A stretch of DNA of 41,041 nt from Nannocystaceae bacterium (GCA_019694555.1 JAIBBS010000062.1:1-41041); one strand, 5' to 3'. Counted from the first letter of the stretch, positions 1 through 9,269 are shown. Made by a program: numbers and translations. The notes: a model not told the origin generated them from the sequence alone.

Positions 1-1
1 C

Positions 2-1330
2 GCGGCGGCGGTGCCGTGCAGCATCGTCGCGCCCGGCGGCACCCACGACAACCTCGCGATCACGGCCTTCGCCGCGCGGCGCTACCCCAACGCGCGCGAC
101 AAGGTCGAGGTGCTCGCCGAGGTGCGCAACCTCGGCGACGCGCCCGCGGTGGTCGAGCTCGAGGTCACCGCCGACGGCGTCGCGGTCGGACGCCGCACCA
201 TCGAGCTGTTGCCGGGTCAGGCCAAGCGCGAGGCGCTCGCGGACGTCGAGGCCGCGCGCGCGCGCTTCGTCGCGCAGCTGCGCGAGGTCACCTCGCCGCC
301 GGTGGGGCTGTCGAGCGCGCTGGGGCCCGCGTTCGACGACGTCGCCTACGCCGTGGTGCCGCCGCTGTCGCCGCTGTCGGTCGCGGTCGTCACCGACGGC
401 ACCGACCTCTTCCTCGAGGCCGCGCTGCTGACCCAGGGCGAGCACATCGAGCTGGTCGGCGTCGCGCCGGCCGAGGCCATCGCCGGCAGCCAGGCCGTGC
501 GCGAGGCCGACGTGGTCGTGTTCGACACCGGCGCGCAGCCGCTGCCCGACGCGCTGCCCGAGGCGCACGTGCTGGTGTTCGATCCGTGGCGCGGCGCGAG
601 CTCGCCGTGCCCGGTCGCGAAGAAGGCCGACGTCAAGCGACCGTTTCTCACCGAGCAGCTGCGGCAGCACCCGATCCTGGGCCACGTCGTGCTCAAGGAC
701 GTCAACATCGCGCGCGGCACCACCTTCGCGCTCGAGCCCGGCGATCAGGCGCTGGTGCGCACGCTGGGCGAGCCCATCGTGGTGCTGCGCGAGCACGGCG
801 ATCACGGCCTGGTCGCGGTCGGCTTCGACCCGCGGCAGTCGGACCTGCCGCTGCGCGAGGCGTTCCCGGTCTTCATCGACAACGTGCTGCGCTACTTCGA
901 GCAGCGCGAGCCCGGCTTCGTCGCGCAGGTCTCGCTGGGCGGCAGCCGCGAGCTCGCGCTCGCCGATCTGGGCCTGCCGCCCGAGGGCATCGCGCGGGTC
1001 GAGATCGAAGACCCCGACGGCAACGTGACCGAGCAGCCGGTCGAGCGCGGTCGCATCCGCCTGCGCGCGCGCACGCCGGGCTTCTGGCGCGTGCGGGCAC
1101 CCGACGCCGCGGGCACGGTGCTGTCCGCCGAGGTCGCGGTGAACCAGACCGGCACCGCGCCCAGCGATCTGCACGCGCGGCTCGACGATCTCGGGCCCGA
1201 GGTCTTCGCGGGTGAACCGCCGCTGCCGGCCCCGGTGGCCCAGGGTCCGCTGTGGACCGCGATCCTGCTGCTCGCCGCCGCGGTGGTCGTGATCGAGTGG
1301 GCGACGTACCACCGGAGGATCACGGTATGA
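2..1330 (+). CDS. BatA/VWA-associated membrane protein, 5' end outside the window
   Basis: The reading frame is open at the left edge, so only the last 442 residues are visible and the true start lies upstream. The visible part has a beta-rich segment about unequal 'VEVLAEVRNLGD' type (CARDB-like, extracytoplasmic), then an alpha/beta segment ('VAVVTDGTDLF', 'ADVVVFDTG') that resembles the region following the VWA domain in BatA-like proteins. It ends with a single transmembrane helix (about residues 418-434 of the visible part) and a short basic tail. I infer an inner-membrane protein with most of its mass in the periplasm. It overlaps the next gene by ATGA, so the two are probably co-translated and may form one membrane complex. 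BatA-type genes usually follow a MoxR ATPase and a DUF58 protein, which would be expected upstream. No catalytic residues are recognised. Confidence 0.8.
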   Translation, partial: AAAVPCSIVAPGGTHDNLAITAFAARRYPNARDKVEVLAEVRNLGDAPAVVELEVTADGVAVGRRTIELLPGQAKREALADVEAARARFVAQLREVTSPPVGLSSALGPAFDDVAYAVVPPLSPLSVAVVTDGTDLFLEAALLTQGEHIELVGVAPAEAIAGSQAVREADVVVFDTGAQPLPDALPEAHVLVFDPWRGASSPCPVAKKADVKRPFLTEQLRQHPILGHVVLKDVNIARGTTFALEPGDQALVRTLGEPIVVLREHGDHGLVAVGFDPRQSDLPLREAFPVFIDNVLRYFEQREPGFVAQVSLGGSRELALADLGLPPEGIARVEIEDPDGNVTEQPVERGRIRLRARTPGFWRVRAPDAAGTVLSAEVAVNQTGTAPSDLHARLDDLGPEVFAGEPPLPAPVAQGPLWTAILLLAAAVVVIEWATYHRRITV

Positions 1331-4158
1331 ACGCGCCCGCGCGCGAGCGCCCCGCGCTGGTGGCCGTGGCCGCGTTGGCCGTGGGCCTGGGACTGTCCGC
1401 CGCGTTGGCGCTGGGGCTGCCGCCGCCGCCGGCGTGGTCGGTGCGGATCCCGGCGTGGCTCGCCGCGCGGCTGTCCGACAGCGCGCAGGACGTCGTGACG
1501 CTCGCGCGACCGGCCGCGCTGTGGCTGGTGCCGCTGGCGGCGCTGCCGTTTCTGCTGGTGACGGTGCGGCGCTCGCTGGTCGACGCGCCGCGCTGGCAGC
1601 TCGCGCTGCAGCTGCTGCTGCGCACCGCCGCGCTGGCCGCGGTCGCGCTGGCGCTGGCGATGCCGAGCCTGCAGAGCCCGATCGCCGGCAAGACCGTGGT
1701 GTTCGTGGTCGACACCTCGGCCAGCGTCGATGCCGGCCAGCTCGAGCAGGCGCGCGCGATGATCGAGCAAGCGCAGGCGCAGCTGCGCGACGAGGCCGAG
1801 CGCGACCTCGACCGTGAGGATCGCACGCGGCTGGGACTGGTGACCTACGGCGCGCGCGCCGACGTGCACGCGATCGATGGCGACACCGACCTCGCGACGC
1901 TGCTGCAGCCCGGCGACGGCGAGGCCGCGCTGGGCAGCGATCACGCCGGCGCGCTGCGGCTGGGCGCGGCGCTGGTCGATCCGCAGACCGAGGGTCGCGT
2001 GGTGCTGCTGACCGACGCCACCGGCACCGCGCTCGAGCGCGAGGACCTCGCGCGTGCGATCGCGGAGCTGGGCGAGGCCGGGCTCGCGGTGCACACCCGC
2101 GCGCTGGTGCCCACGGCGCGCGAGGACGTCGCGGTCGAGGCGGTGCACCTGCCCAAGGAGCTGCGCGTGGGCCAGAGCTTCGACGTCGCGGTCGATCTGT
2201 GGTCGACGCAGGCGCGCGAGCTGCAGCTTTCGCTCGATCAGAACGGCAAGCCCAACGGACTCGAGGCCAAGCGCACCGTGACGCTCGTGCCGGGCCGCAC
2301 GCAGGTGAAGCTGCCGGCGCGCGTGGCCAAGCCCGGCGCAGTGGTGTTCACCGCCACGCTCGACACCACTGGCCTTTCCGCGAGCGACAACCGCACCGCG
2401 GGCAACGATCGCGCCGCGGTCGCCGGCGACGTGCAGGGCCGACCGCGCGTGCTGCTGGCCAGCACCGACGGCGGCGGCGCGCTGGCCTCGGCGCTGCGCG
2501 CCGATCACCTCGACGTCGACACCGTGGGCCCGGGCGCGGTGCCGCAGACCGACGTCGAGCTGCGCCCCTACGACCTGGTGATCTTCTCCGACGTCGCGGC
2601 GCGCAGCGTGCCGGGTGCGGCGCAGAAGGCGGTCGCGTCGTGGGTCGAGACCCAAGGCGGCGGCTTCATCATGGTCGGCGGCGAGAACTCGTTCGGCGTC
2701 GGCGGCTGGGGCGGCAGCACGCTCGAGCACGTGCTGCCGGTGCGCTTCGAGGGCGAGCGCCAGCGCGAGCAGCCCAAGTTGGCGCTGGTGCTCGTCATCG
2801 ACAAGAGCGGCTCGATGTCGAGCGAGGACCGCCTCGATCTGGTCAAGGAGGCCGCGCGCGCGACCGCGTCGACGCTGGAGGCCTCGGACCAGCTCGGCGT
2901 GATCGCGTTCGACTCGCGACCGCACGTGCTGGTGCGGCTGCAGAAGGCCAGCAACCGCATGCGCATCGCCGGCGACATCCGTCGCCTCGCCGCCGGCGGT
3001 GGCACCAACGCGCTGCCGGCGTTGCGCGAGGCCTACCTGCAGCTGTCGGGCAGCAACGCCCTGGTCAAGCACGTGATCCTGCTGTCCGACGGTCAGTCGC
3101 CCGAGTCCGGTGTCGATGCGCTGCTGGGCGACATGCGCGACGGCGACATCACCGTGTCGGCGGTCGGCGTGGGCGCGGGCGCGGGCAAGGATTTCCTGCG
3201 CCGCGTCGCGAGCCGCGGGCGCGGCCGCTTCTACTTCAGCCAGGACGGCACCGACGTGCCGCGCATCTTCAGCCGCGACACCCGCGAGGCCACGCGCAAC
3301 GCGGTCGACGAGAAGCTGCACTTCGCCCGCGTGGCCAAGGCCGTGCAGGCGCTGCGCGGGATCGACTTCGGTCGCGCGCCGGGGCTGCGCGGCATCGTGC
3401 CGGTCAAGCCCAAGCCGCTGTCGGAGCTGCTGCTGCGCACGCAGGACAGCGAGCCGCTGCTGGTCCGCGGCCGCCGCGGCCTGGGCCAGACCGCGGCGTT
3501 CGCCAGCGACGCCAAGAACCGCTGGGCCGCGGCATGGCTGGGTTGGAGCGGCTTTCCCAAGCTGTGGGCCCAGCTCGCGCGCGACACCATGCGTCAGGGC
3601 GCGACGCTGCTGGGCGGCGCGACGATCCAGATCAGCCCCGGCGACGATCCCAGCCGCTGGAACGTGGTCGTCGACGTCGACTCGCCCGAGGGCTTCGCCA
3701 ACGAGCTCGACGGCGTGATCGAGGTGCTCGACCCGGCGCTGGCCGAGGACGACCCCGCGCGCACGCGGAGCATCGCGCTCGAGCTGTCGGCGCCGGGCCG
3801 CTACGAGGCCGAGCTGTCCGACGTGCGTCAGGGCCAGCGCGTGGTGCGGGCCAAGCTGCACGATCGCGGGCAGCCGCCGCGGTTGGTCGCCGAGGCCGTC
3901 GCACAGGTCTCGGTGCCCTACCCCGACGAGCTGCGCCCCGAGCAGCTCAGCTTCGCACCGCAGTGGCTCGCTGCGCTGCCGTCGAGCTCGCACGAGGGTG
4001 CGCTCGACGACGTCATCACGCTGCAGGGCGATCCCGACGGTCGCCTGCGCGTGCTGCCGCTGTGGCCGCACGTGCTGATCGCGTTGCTGCTGCCGCTGCT
4101 GTTGCTCGATCTGTTCTCGCGTCGCGTGTCGCTGGGCGTGCGCCGCGTCGGCGTCTAG
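1327..4158 (+). CDS. Double von Willebrand A / glutamine-amidotransferase-like membrane protein
   Basis: 943 residues. The ATG at 1327 overlaps the previous stop (ATGA), which decides the start over an upstream GTG/ATG. Two or three hydrophobic helices lie near the N terminus (about residues 10-30, 60-77 and 95-115). A first VWA fold follows with MIDAS-like DTSAS at 129-133, then a stalk and a GATase1-like segment ('MVGGENSFG' near 450), then a second VWA fold with a canonical DKSGS MIDAS at 492-496. A C-terminal hydrophobic helix ends near residue 930. VWA domains bind a divalent metal and protein partners, and this layout is known from large BatA/YegL-associated membrane proteins of Myxococcota and Planctomycetes. 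The partner is probably the preceding protein. Function is unknown beyond a likely role in envelope complex assembly or stress tolerance with a MoxR-type ATPase outside the window. Confidence 0.88.
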   Translation: MNAPARERPALVAVAALAVGLGLSAALALGLPPPPAWSVRIPAWLAARLSDSAQDVVTLARPAALWLVPLAALPFLLVTVRRSLVDAPRWQLALQLLLRTAALAAVALALAMPSLQSPIAGKTVVFVVDTSASVDAGQLEQARAMIEQAQAQLRDEAERDLDREDRTRLGLVTYGARADVHAIDGDTDLATLLQPGDGEAALGSDHAGALRLGAALVDPQTEGRVVLLTDATGTALEREDLARAIAELGEAGLAVHTRALVPTAREDVAVEAVHLPKELRVGQSFDVAVDLWSTQARELQLSLDQNGKPNGLEAKRTVTLVPGRTQVKLPARVAKPGAVVFTATLDTTGLSASDNRTAGNDRAAVAGDVQGRPRVLLASTDGGGALASALRADHLDVDTVGPGAVPQTDVELRPYDLVIFSDVAARSVPGAAQKAVASWVETQGGGFIMVGGENSFGVGGWGGSTLEHVLPVRFEGERQREQPKLALVLVIDKSGSMSSEDRLDLVKEAARATASTLEASDQLGVIAFDSRPHVLVRLQKASNRMRIAGDIRRLAAGGGTNALPALREAYLQLSGSNALVKHVILLSDGQSPESGVDALLGDMRDGDITVSAVGVGAGAGKDFLRRVASRGRGRFYFSQDGTDVPRIFSRDTREATRNAVDEKLHFARVAKAVQALRGIDFGRAPGLRGIVPVKPKPLSELLLRTQDSEPLLVRGRRGLGQTAAFASDAKNRWAAAWLGWSGFPKLWAQLARDTMRQGATLLGGATIQISPGDDPSRWNVVVDVDSPEGFANELDGVIEVLDPALAEDDPARTRSIALELSAPGRYEAELSDVRQGQRVVRAKLHDRGQPPRLVAEAVAQVSVPYPDELRPEQLSFAPQWLAALPSSSHEGALDDVITLQGDPDGRLRVLPLWPHVLIALLLPLLLLDLFSRRVSLGVRRVGV

Positions 4159-4214
4159 CGCCGGGCGCTCGCCCTTGAGCCCGACCGGCGCCCGTGCCAC
4201 GCTTGCCGCCGTCC

Positions 4215-5084
4215 ATGCGCCGCTTCGTCGTCCTGGTCGCGTTGAGCTGGGCCTGCAGCGAGCCCTACGCGGCGCGGCCGGGCACGCCACCGCCGGCCGC
4301 GACCGCGACCGCGGTGCCGCAGGCCGGCGGCGCCGCGGTGCCGCCCACCAGCGAGCCCGCACCGGCGCCGACGCCCGAGGCCGCCGGTCCACGCGCGGGC
4401 GAGATCCACTACGTCGAGCGCGTGCTCGGCGGTGCCGGAGCCCAGGACACGCTGCCGATGGTCGTGGCGATCCACGGTCTGGGCGACGACCCGCGCAACT
4501 TCGGCCTGCTGTTCGACGGCTTCGTCGAGCCGGTGCGGCTGATCCTGCCGCAGGGACTCGACCCACGCCCCGCCGGCGGCTTCTCGTGGTTCCCGCTGCG
4601 CGCGCGCGACCCCGACGTGGAGGCGCTGTCCGCCGGCATCGCCAGCGCCGCGGACAAGCTCGCGGTCGCGATCGACGAGCTCGCGCGCACGCGACCGACC
4701 GCGGGCAAGCCCATCGTCACCGGCTTCTCGCAGGGCGGCATGCTCAGCTTCGCGATCGCGGTGCGCCACCCCGACAGCGTCGCGCTGGCGGTGCCGCTGG
4801 GCGGTTGGCTGCCGCCGCCGCTGTGGCCGCACGCGCACGCGGCCAAGGGCGTGCCGCGCATCGTCGCGCTGCACGGCAGCGACGACGGTGCGGTCAAGCT
4901 CGCGCCGACCGAGGCCGCGGTCGAGGCGCTGCACAAGCACGGCTGGCCCGCCGAGCTGCACGTCTACCCCGGCGTCGGCCACATCATCACGCCCGAGATC
5001 CACCGCGACCTCGACGACCTCCTCATCGACGCGGCCCGCAGCGCCGCCAAGTCCAAGCCCCGCACCGCCAAGCCCCAGCCATGA
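4215..5084 (+). CDS. Secreted carboxylesterase/phospholipase-type serine hydrolase
   Basis: 289 residues from ATG 4215. A GTG at 4194 would add seven residues ahead of the signal peptide and is less likely. The N terminus (MRRFVVLVALSWAC) is a signal peptide with an imperfect lipobox ending in Cys14, so it may be a lipoprotein. A Pro/Ala-rich linker runs to about residue 60. The alpha/beta hydrolase core shows the oxyanion region 'IHGLGDDP', nucleophile Ser172 in GFSQGG, an acid Asp in 'LHGSDDG' and a His in 'GVGHIIT', the order expected for the YpfH/phospholipase-carboxylesterase family. The substrate is unknown; short acyl esters or lysophospholipids are typical of the family. The stop overlaps the start of the M48 peptidase by ATGA, so the two are co-translated. 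Confidence 0.85.
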   Translation: MRRFVVLVALSWACSEPYAARPGTPPPAATATAVPQAGGAAVPPTSEPAPAPTPEAAGPRAGEIHYVERVLGGAGAQDTLPMVVAIHGLGDDPRNFGLLFDGFVEPVRLILPQGLDPRPAGGFSWFPLRARDPDVEALSAGIASAADKLAVAIDELARTRPTAGKPIVTGFSQGGMLSFAIAVRHPDSVALAVPLGGWLPPPLWPHAHAAKGVPRIVALHGSDDGAVKLAPTEAAVEALHKHGWPAELHVYPGVGHIITPEIHRDLDDLLIDAARSAAKSKPRTAKPQP

Positions 5085-5953
5085 GCGACGACGAACGCGA
5101 AGCCCCGACCAAGTCCCGCCGCAAGCTGCGAACCTTCGCCGAGCTCGACCCCGCGGCGATCATGCATCCGTGGGACGTGCAGGCCACGCGCACGCTGTCG
5201 AAGGTGCCGGGGCTCGAGACCCTGACCAAGAAGGTGATGGAGTACGGCTTCGAGCGCGTGTTCTACCTCGAGAACATCGCCGACAACGTACGCGTGGGCG
5301 ACAAGATGTTCCCGCGGCTGCACCGCCTGCTGCAGTGGGGCTGCAAGATCCTCGGCGTCGCCGAGCCCGAGCTCTACGTCAACACCGACCCCGTGCCCAA
5401 CGCCTACACCTACGGCCACACGCGGCCGTTCATGGTGCTGACCTCGGGCCTGGTCGACATGCTCGACGACCAGGAGCTGCTGTACGTCATCGGCCACGAG
5501 CTGGGCCACATCAAGTTCGGCCACGTGCTCTACACCGTGCTCGCGCGCAACCTCGTGGTCATCCTCGAGATCATCGGCAAGGCCACGCTGGGCCTGGGCC
5601 AGCTGCTGGGCTTCGGCCTGGCGCTACCGCTGTTCGACTGGTACCGCAAGGCCGAGCTGTCGGCCGATCGCGCGGGCCTGCTGTGCGTGCAAGACGACGA
5701 CGTGCCGATCCGCGTGCTGATGAAGCTCGCCGGCGGCAGCACCACGATGTACGCGCAGATGGACCAGCAGGAGTTCCTGCGCCAGGTCCGGGCCTACGAA
5801 GAGGCCGACGAGTCGACGCTCAACAAGATGTACAAGGTCTTCCTCACCGCGTTCCGCACGCACCCGTTCCCGATCATGCGGGCCAAGCACATCGACGAGT
5901 GGATCCGCAGCGGCGCGTTCACGCAGCTGACCGGCATCCGCTTCGACGACTGA
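5081..5953 (+). CDS. M48 family zinc metallopeptidase
   Basis: 290 residues. The ATG at 5081 overlaps the esterase stop. The zinc site is complete: HELGH at residues 139-143 and the third ligand Glu192 in the AELSADRAG motif typical of M48 peptidases. There is one hydrophobic stretch just after the first motif (about residues 150-178, 'VVILEIIGKATLGLGQLLGFGLALPL') that may sit in or on the inner membrane. No signal peptide is seen. A Pro/Gly-rich segment 'PVPNAYTYGHTRPF' before the active site is also typical of the family. M48 enzymes include HtpX-type membrane quality-control proteases and soluble BepA-like ones; the short length and lack of four clear transmembrane helices argue against HtpX itself. 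The last gene of this plus-strand run; the next gene is convergent, 15 bases away. Confidence 0.92.
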   Translation: MSDDEREAPTKSRRKLRTFAELDPAAIMHPWDVQATRTLSKVPGLETLTKKVMEYGFERVFYLENIADNVRVGDKMFPRLHRLLQWGCKILGVAEPELYVNTDPVPNAYTYGHTRPFMVLTSGLVDMLDDQELLYVIGHELGHIKFGHVLYTVLARNLVVILEIIGKATLGLGQLLGFGLALPLFDWYRKAELSADRAGLLCVQDDDVPIRVLMKLAGGSTTMYAQMDQQEFLRQVRAYEEADESTLNKMYKVFLTAFRTHPFPIMRAKHIDEWIRSGAFTQLTGIRFDD

Positions 5954-5968
5954 CGGCCCGCGCCCGCG

Positions 5969-6661
5969 TCACGTCGACGGCGCGGGCAGGACCCACAGCG
6001 ACGCGGGCTCGCGGCCCCACAGGATGTCGTGCCGACGCGACGGCGTCGGCAGGCCGGCGGTGGCCAACAACGCCGGCGCGCGCGCGCCGAACAGCGCGCG
6101 CGCACTGCCGCCGAGCAACGTGCCGGCCGCGGCGTTGGCGAACACGACCCGCTCGTGCTCGTCGACCACCAGCAGGCCGCGCTCCGCCAGCGACAGCAAC
6201 ACCAGCAGGTTGGCGTCGGCCAGCAGCAGCTCGCGCTGCGCGTGCGCGAGCTCGAGCTCGGTGCGGCGCCGCTCGAGCGCGCGCGCCAGCGCCAGCTCGA
6301 CGCGCGCGCCGGCCAGCGCGGGCTCCGCTGTCACGACCTCGTCGCCGCGATCGAGCAGGCCGTCGATCATGCGGCTGGGCGCGTCGGCAGCGACCACGCT
6401 GACCACCGCCGAGACCCCCCACAGCGCGTCCGCGGCCGCATCACCGCGGCGATCGACCACCACCGCCGCGCAGCGCCCCGGCACCGCGGACGCCGAGGGC
6501 ACGACCACCACCGGCAGCCCGTCGGTGGCGAGCTCGGCTGCGATCGCGCGCAGATCGTCGCGGTCCGTGACGAACACGATCGGATCCCGCGACCGCGCTC
6601 GACGTGCGCTGCGGATGCGGGGCAGTGACAGGCTCGACGACGACGACGATGCTGCGGTCAT
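5969..6661 (-). CDS. Pseudo-receiver / PAS domain protein without output domain
   Basis: 230 residues. After a Ser-rich start comes a receiver-like alpha/beta fold (about 25-105) with acidic residues after strand 1 ('VFVTDRDD') and an Asp after strand 3 ('AAVVVDRRGD'), but the usual Thr/Lys pair of strands 4 and 5 is not evident. I read it as a degenerate receiver. A charged helix (about 118-150, 'ALERRRTELELAHAQREL') then leads into a PAS domain ('RGLLVVDEHERVVFANAAAGTLLG', about 158-205). There is no kinase, HD-GYP, GGDEF or DNA-binding domain. It lies downstream of the hybrid kinase on the same strand, so it may modulate that pathway by protein-protein contact. It has its own probable promoter. 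Confidence 0.72.
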   Translation of the reverse strand: MTAASSSSSSLSLPRIRSARRARSRDPIVFVTDRDDLRAIAAELATDGLPVVVVPSASAVPGRCAAVVVDRRGDAAADALWGVSAVVSVVAADAPSRMIDGLLDRGDEVVTAEPALAGARVELALARALERRRTELELAHAQRELLLADANLLVLLSLAERGLLVVDEHERVVFANAAAGTLLGGSARALFGARAPALLATAGLPTPSRRHDILWGREPASLWVLPAPST

Positions 6662-6688
6662 GACGGTGGCTCCGAAACGCTGTCAGCC

Positions 6689-6694
6689 ACGATA
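6689..6694 (-). promoter_or_regulatory. Putative -10 box for the PAS protein gene
   Basis: On the minus strand the hexamer TATCGT lies about 28 bases before the ATG at 6661, in an otherwise GC-rich 182-base gap. A convincing -35 is missing (CTGGCG at 17-base spacing is weak). Transcription would begin near 6682 and give a leader of about 20 bases. Confidence 0.4.
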
Positions 6695-6843
6695 GCGCCC
6701 GCGCGTGTTGACGCCAGCGCACGCGCACGCGGCCGCGCGCGCCCGTATCACTTCGACGCGAGCAGGTGGACCTTCGCAGCGGGGCTGCACGCGGGTCGGC
6801 TGGCGGGTTTCGCCGGGCCTGCACGATGTGCGGCCGCGACGGC

Positions 6844-9117
6844 TCAGGATCCGGTCGCAGCGCCGAGGCGTCGAGCCCATCGCGCCACCAGGGCGCGCAG
6901 CTCCGACAGCGCGAACGGCTTGGCCATCCACTCGCCGCCGTAGCGATCGAGGAAGGCCTTGGCCTTGGGTGTGAACGCGCCGCCGGTCATGAACACGAAC
7001 CGCGCCGCCTGATCGGGGTGGCGCTGCCGCACGGTCTCGTACACGTCGATGCCGGAGATCCCCGGCATCATGAGGTCGCACAGCACCAGATCGAACGCGA
7101 CGCGGTCGCACGCGGCGATGGCCTCGCCGCCGGAGTGCACCACCGTGACCTGCTGCTCGGCCAGCGCCTTGCGCACGCTCTCGCCGATCATCGCCTCGTC
7201 GTCGACCACGAGGATCCGCAGGCCGCCGGGGGTCCCCTCGCTGCGCTCGTCCGCGGACTCGCCGCGCGCGACCCGGCCACCGACCGCCAGCGGCAGCAGC
7301 ACGCGAAAGGTCGAACCGACGCCGACGCGGCTCTGCACCTCGAGGCGACCGCCGAGCGACATCACGATGCCGTGGCACACCGACAGGCCCAGGCCGGTGC
7401 CCTCGCCCTGCGGCTTGGTGGTGAAGAACGGCTCGAAGATGCGCTCGAGCAGCGACTCCTCGATGCCGACGCCGGTGTCGGAGATCGAGATCGCGACCCA
7501 GCCCGGCTCGGGGCTGGTGGTGACCACGGTGATGGCGTGGTCGTCGCGGCCGGCCTCGGGGATGGCCTGCGCGGCGTTGACCAGCAGGTTGACGAACACC
7601 TGCGACAGCCGGCCCTCGTGCGCGGTCACGGTCGCGGGCGCGCCGTAGGCCCGCACCAGACGGGCGCGGTGGCGGATGTGGTTGTCGGCGATGCCGATCG
7701 CGGTGTCGAGCACGCGATGCACGTCGCAGGGTCCGGCGTCGTCGTCGCGCTGCCGCGCGAACGAGCGCAGATCGGCGACGATGCGGCGCACGCGACCGGC
7801 GCCGTCGAGGCAGCCGTCGAGCAGCTCGGTCATCCGCTCGCGTGCGCCGGGATCGAGCGTGCTCTTGGCCATGGCCTCCTGCAGCAGCTCGAGGTTGGCG
7901 AGCACGTAGGCCAGCGGGTTGTTGATCTCGTGCGCGACGCCGGCGGCGAGGCTGCCGACCGAGGCCAACCGCTCGGCGCGCTGCAGGTTCGCGCGCAGCG
8001 ACTCTCGCTCGCGCACGTCGCGGGCCGACAGCACCACGAAGGTCTCGCCGTCGAACTGCAGCGCGTTGGCCGAGACCTCGACCGCGACCATGCGGCCCGA
8101 GCGATCGCGCAGGCGCGTGTCGTAGCGGATCGTGCCCAGCGCGACCAGGCGCGCCAGCCACGGCTCCCAGCCCGCCACGTCGAGGTCGGCGTCGAGATCG
8201 GCGAGCCGACGTCCGCTCAGGGTCGCGGGCGCGAAACCCAGCAGCTCGTTGGCCGCGGCGTTGGCGTAGGTGATGGTGCCGCCCGACTCGACCCACAGCA
8301 CCAGCTCGCCGGCACGATCGACCGCGAACTGCGTCATCCGCAGCCGCCGCTCGGCGTGGGTCCGCGCGGTGACGTCCTCGATCATGATGTAGCTGACGTC
8401 GGTGCCCTCGAAGCTCGCGCGCGTGACCGGGATCTGGCGCGCGACGATGCGCCGGCCGTCGGGCCGCACCAAGATGACCTCGATCGGCGGCGGCGGGGCG
8501 CCGGAGCGATCGAAGCGCTGGGCGCGGCGCTCCATCACGTCGCGGAACTCCGGCGCGACGAAGTCGAGAAAGCTCGCGCCGACCAGCTCCTGGCGCGACA
8601 CGCCGAGGATCCGCGCCGACGCACCGTTGGCGTACAGCACCGTGGAGCCGTGGCGGGCGATGACACCCAGCGGGCAGCGCTCGATGACGCGGCGGAACTC
8701 GGCCTGCGTGCGCAGCAGCGCCTCGCGATCGACATCGTGCAGCTTCTGCCGCGCGAGCCGACGCTCGGCGATGCGCACGCGCGTCAGCAGGGCCGCCGCG
8801 TCGACCGGCTTGGCCATGTAGTCGTCGGCGCCGCTGTCGAGCACGCGCTGCAGGTCCTCGGGTCGATCGCGCGCGGTCACGACCAGGGTGAAGACCGCCT
8901 CGCCGCCGGGCTGGGCACGGATGCGCTGCACCAACCGCAGCCCGTCGATGCCCGGGAGCAACCAGTCCGCGACCACCAGCGAGAACGGCGTCTGCGCGTG
9001 GGCGACCATCGCGACCTCGGCGTCGCCCACGGCGAGCACGTCATGACCCACCGCTGCGAGCTCGCGGCGCATCACCTCGCGCTGCAGGGGATCGTCCTCG
9101 ACGACCAGGATTCGCAT
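6844..9117 (-). CDS. Hybrid sensor histidine kinase (REC-PAS-PAS-HisKA-HATPase-REC)
   Basis: 757 residues, no membrane segment, so a cytoplasmic kinase. Domains in order: an N-terminal receiver (1-120; acidic ED8-D9, phospho-acceptor Asp51 in VVADWLLPG, Lys in YMAKPV), a first PAS (about 135-258), a second PAS (about 262-375), a HisKA dimerisation domain with phospho-His396 in GVAHEINNPLAY, an HATPase domain with N-box (NLLVNAAQA), G1 (DTGVGIEE) and G2 (GEGTGLGLSV), and a C-terminal receiver with Asp681 in CDLMMPG. The family autophosphorylates on His and passes phosphate to its receivers. A leading receiver suggests input from another kinase, so it may sit in the middle of a phosphorelay. 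No dedicated response regulator with a DNA-binding domain is nearby. The signal is unknown. Confidence 0.95.
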   Translation of the reverse strand: MRILVVEDDPLQREVMRRELAAVGHDVLAVGDAEVAMVAHAQTPFSLVVADWLLPGIDGLRLVQRIRAQPGGEAVFTLVVTARDRPEDLQRVLDSGADDYMAKPVDAAALLTRVRIAERRLARQKLHDVDREALLRTQAEFRRVIERCPLGVIARHGSTVLYANGASARILGVSRQELVGASFLDFVAPEFRDVMERRAQRFDRSGAPPPPIEVILVRPDGRRIVARQIPVTRASFEGTDVSYIMIEDVTARTHAERRLRMTQFAVDRAGELVLWVESGGTITYANAAANELLGFAPATLSGRRLADLDADLDVAGWEPWLARLVALGTIRYDTRLRDRSGRMVAVEVSANALQFDGETFVVLSARDVRERESLRANLQRAERLASVGSLAAGVAHEINNPLAYVLANLELLQEAMAKSTLDPGARERMTELLDGCLDGAGRVRRIVADLRSFARQRDDDAGPCDVHRVLDTAIGIADNHIRHRARLVRAYGAPATVTAHEGRLSQVFVNLLVNAAQAIPEAGRDDHAITVVTTSPEPGWVAISISDTGVGIEESLLERIFEPFFTTKPQGEGTGLGLSVCHGIVMSLGGRLEVQSRVGVGSTFRVLLPLAVGGRVARGESADERSEGTPGGLRILVVDDEAMIGESVRKALAEQQVTVVHSGGEAIAACDRVAFDLVLCDLMMPGISGIDVYETVRQRHPDQAARFVFMTGGAFTPKAKAFLDRYGGEWMAKPFALSELRALVARWARRLGAATGS

Positions 9118-9131
9118 GGACCGAAGCTACG

Positions 9132-9160
9132 AGCGTACCTTGCCGCGCCGAAGCGCTCAA
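9132..9160 (-). promoter_or_regulatory. Housekeeping-type promoter of the hybrid kinase
   Basis: On the minus strand TTGAGC (9155-9160), a 17-base spacer and TACGCT (9132-9137) fit a sigma-70 type promoter. The start codon at 9117 is only about 14 bases beyond the -10 box, so the mRNA would have a leader of roughly 7 bases, that is, nearly leaderless. Not tested experimentally. Confidence 0.55.
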
Positions 9161-9269
9161 CCGCGGCGGGATCGAAGCTGCCGCGGTGGCTGCGGCCTGC
9201 AGGCGCGGTCGGACCTGTGGCGGTGACCAAGCAGTGGCCGCGGGCACCGTCCGCGCGGCGCGACGTCGA

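Noticed and set aside
892..4566. Long minus-strand frame opposite the VWA genes
   Set aside because: Same antisense artefact of high GC; the protein has no recognisable domain, whereas the plus strand encodes two VWA folds with MIDAS motifs.
5081..5953. HtpX identity for the M48 peptidase
   Set aside because: The HELGH motif fits M48, but there are no N-terminal transmembrane pair and only one hydrophobic stretch.
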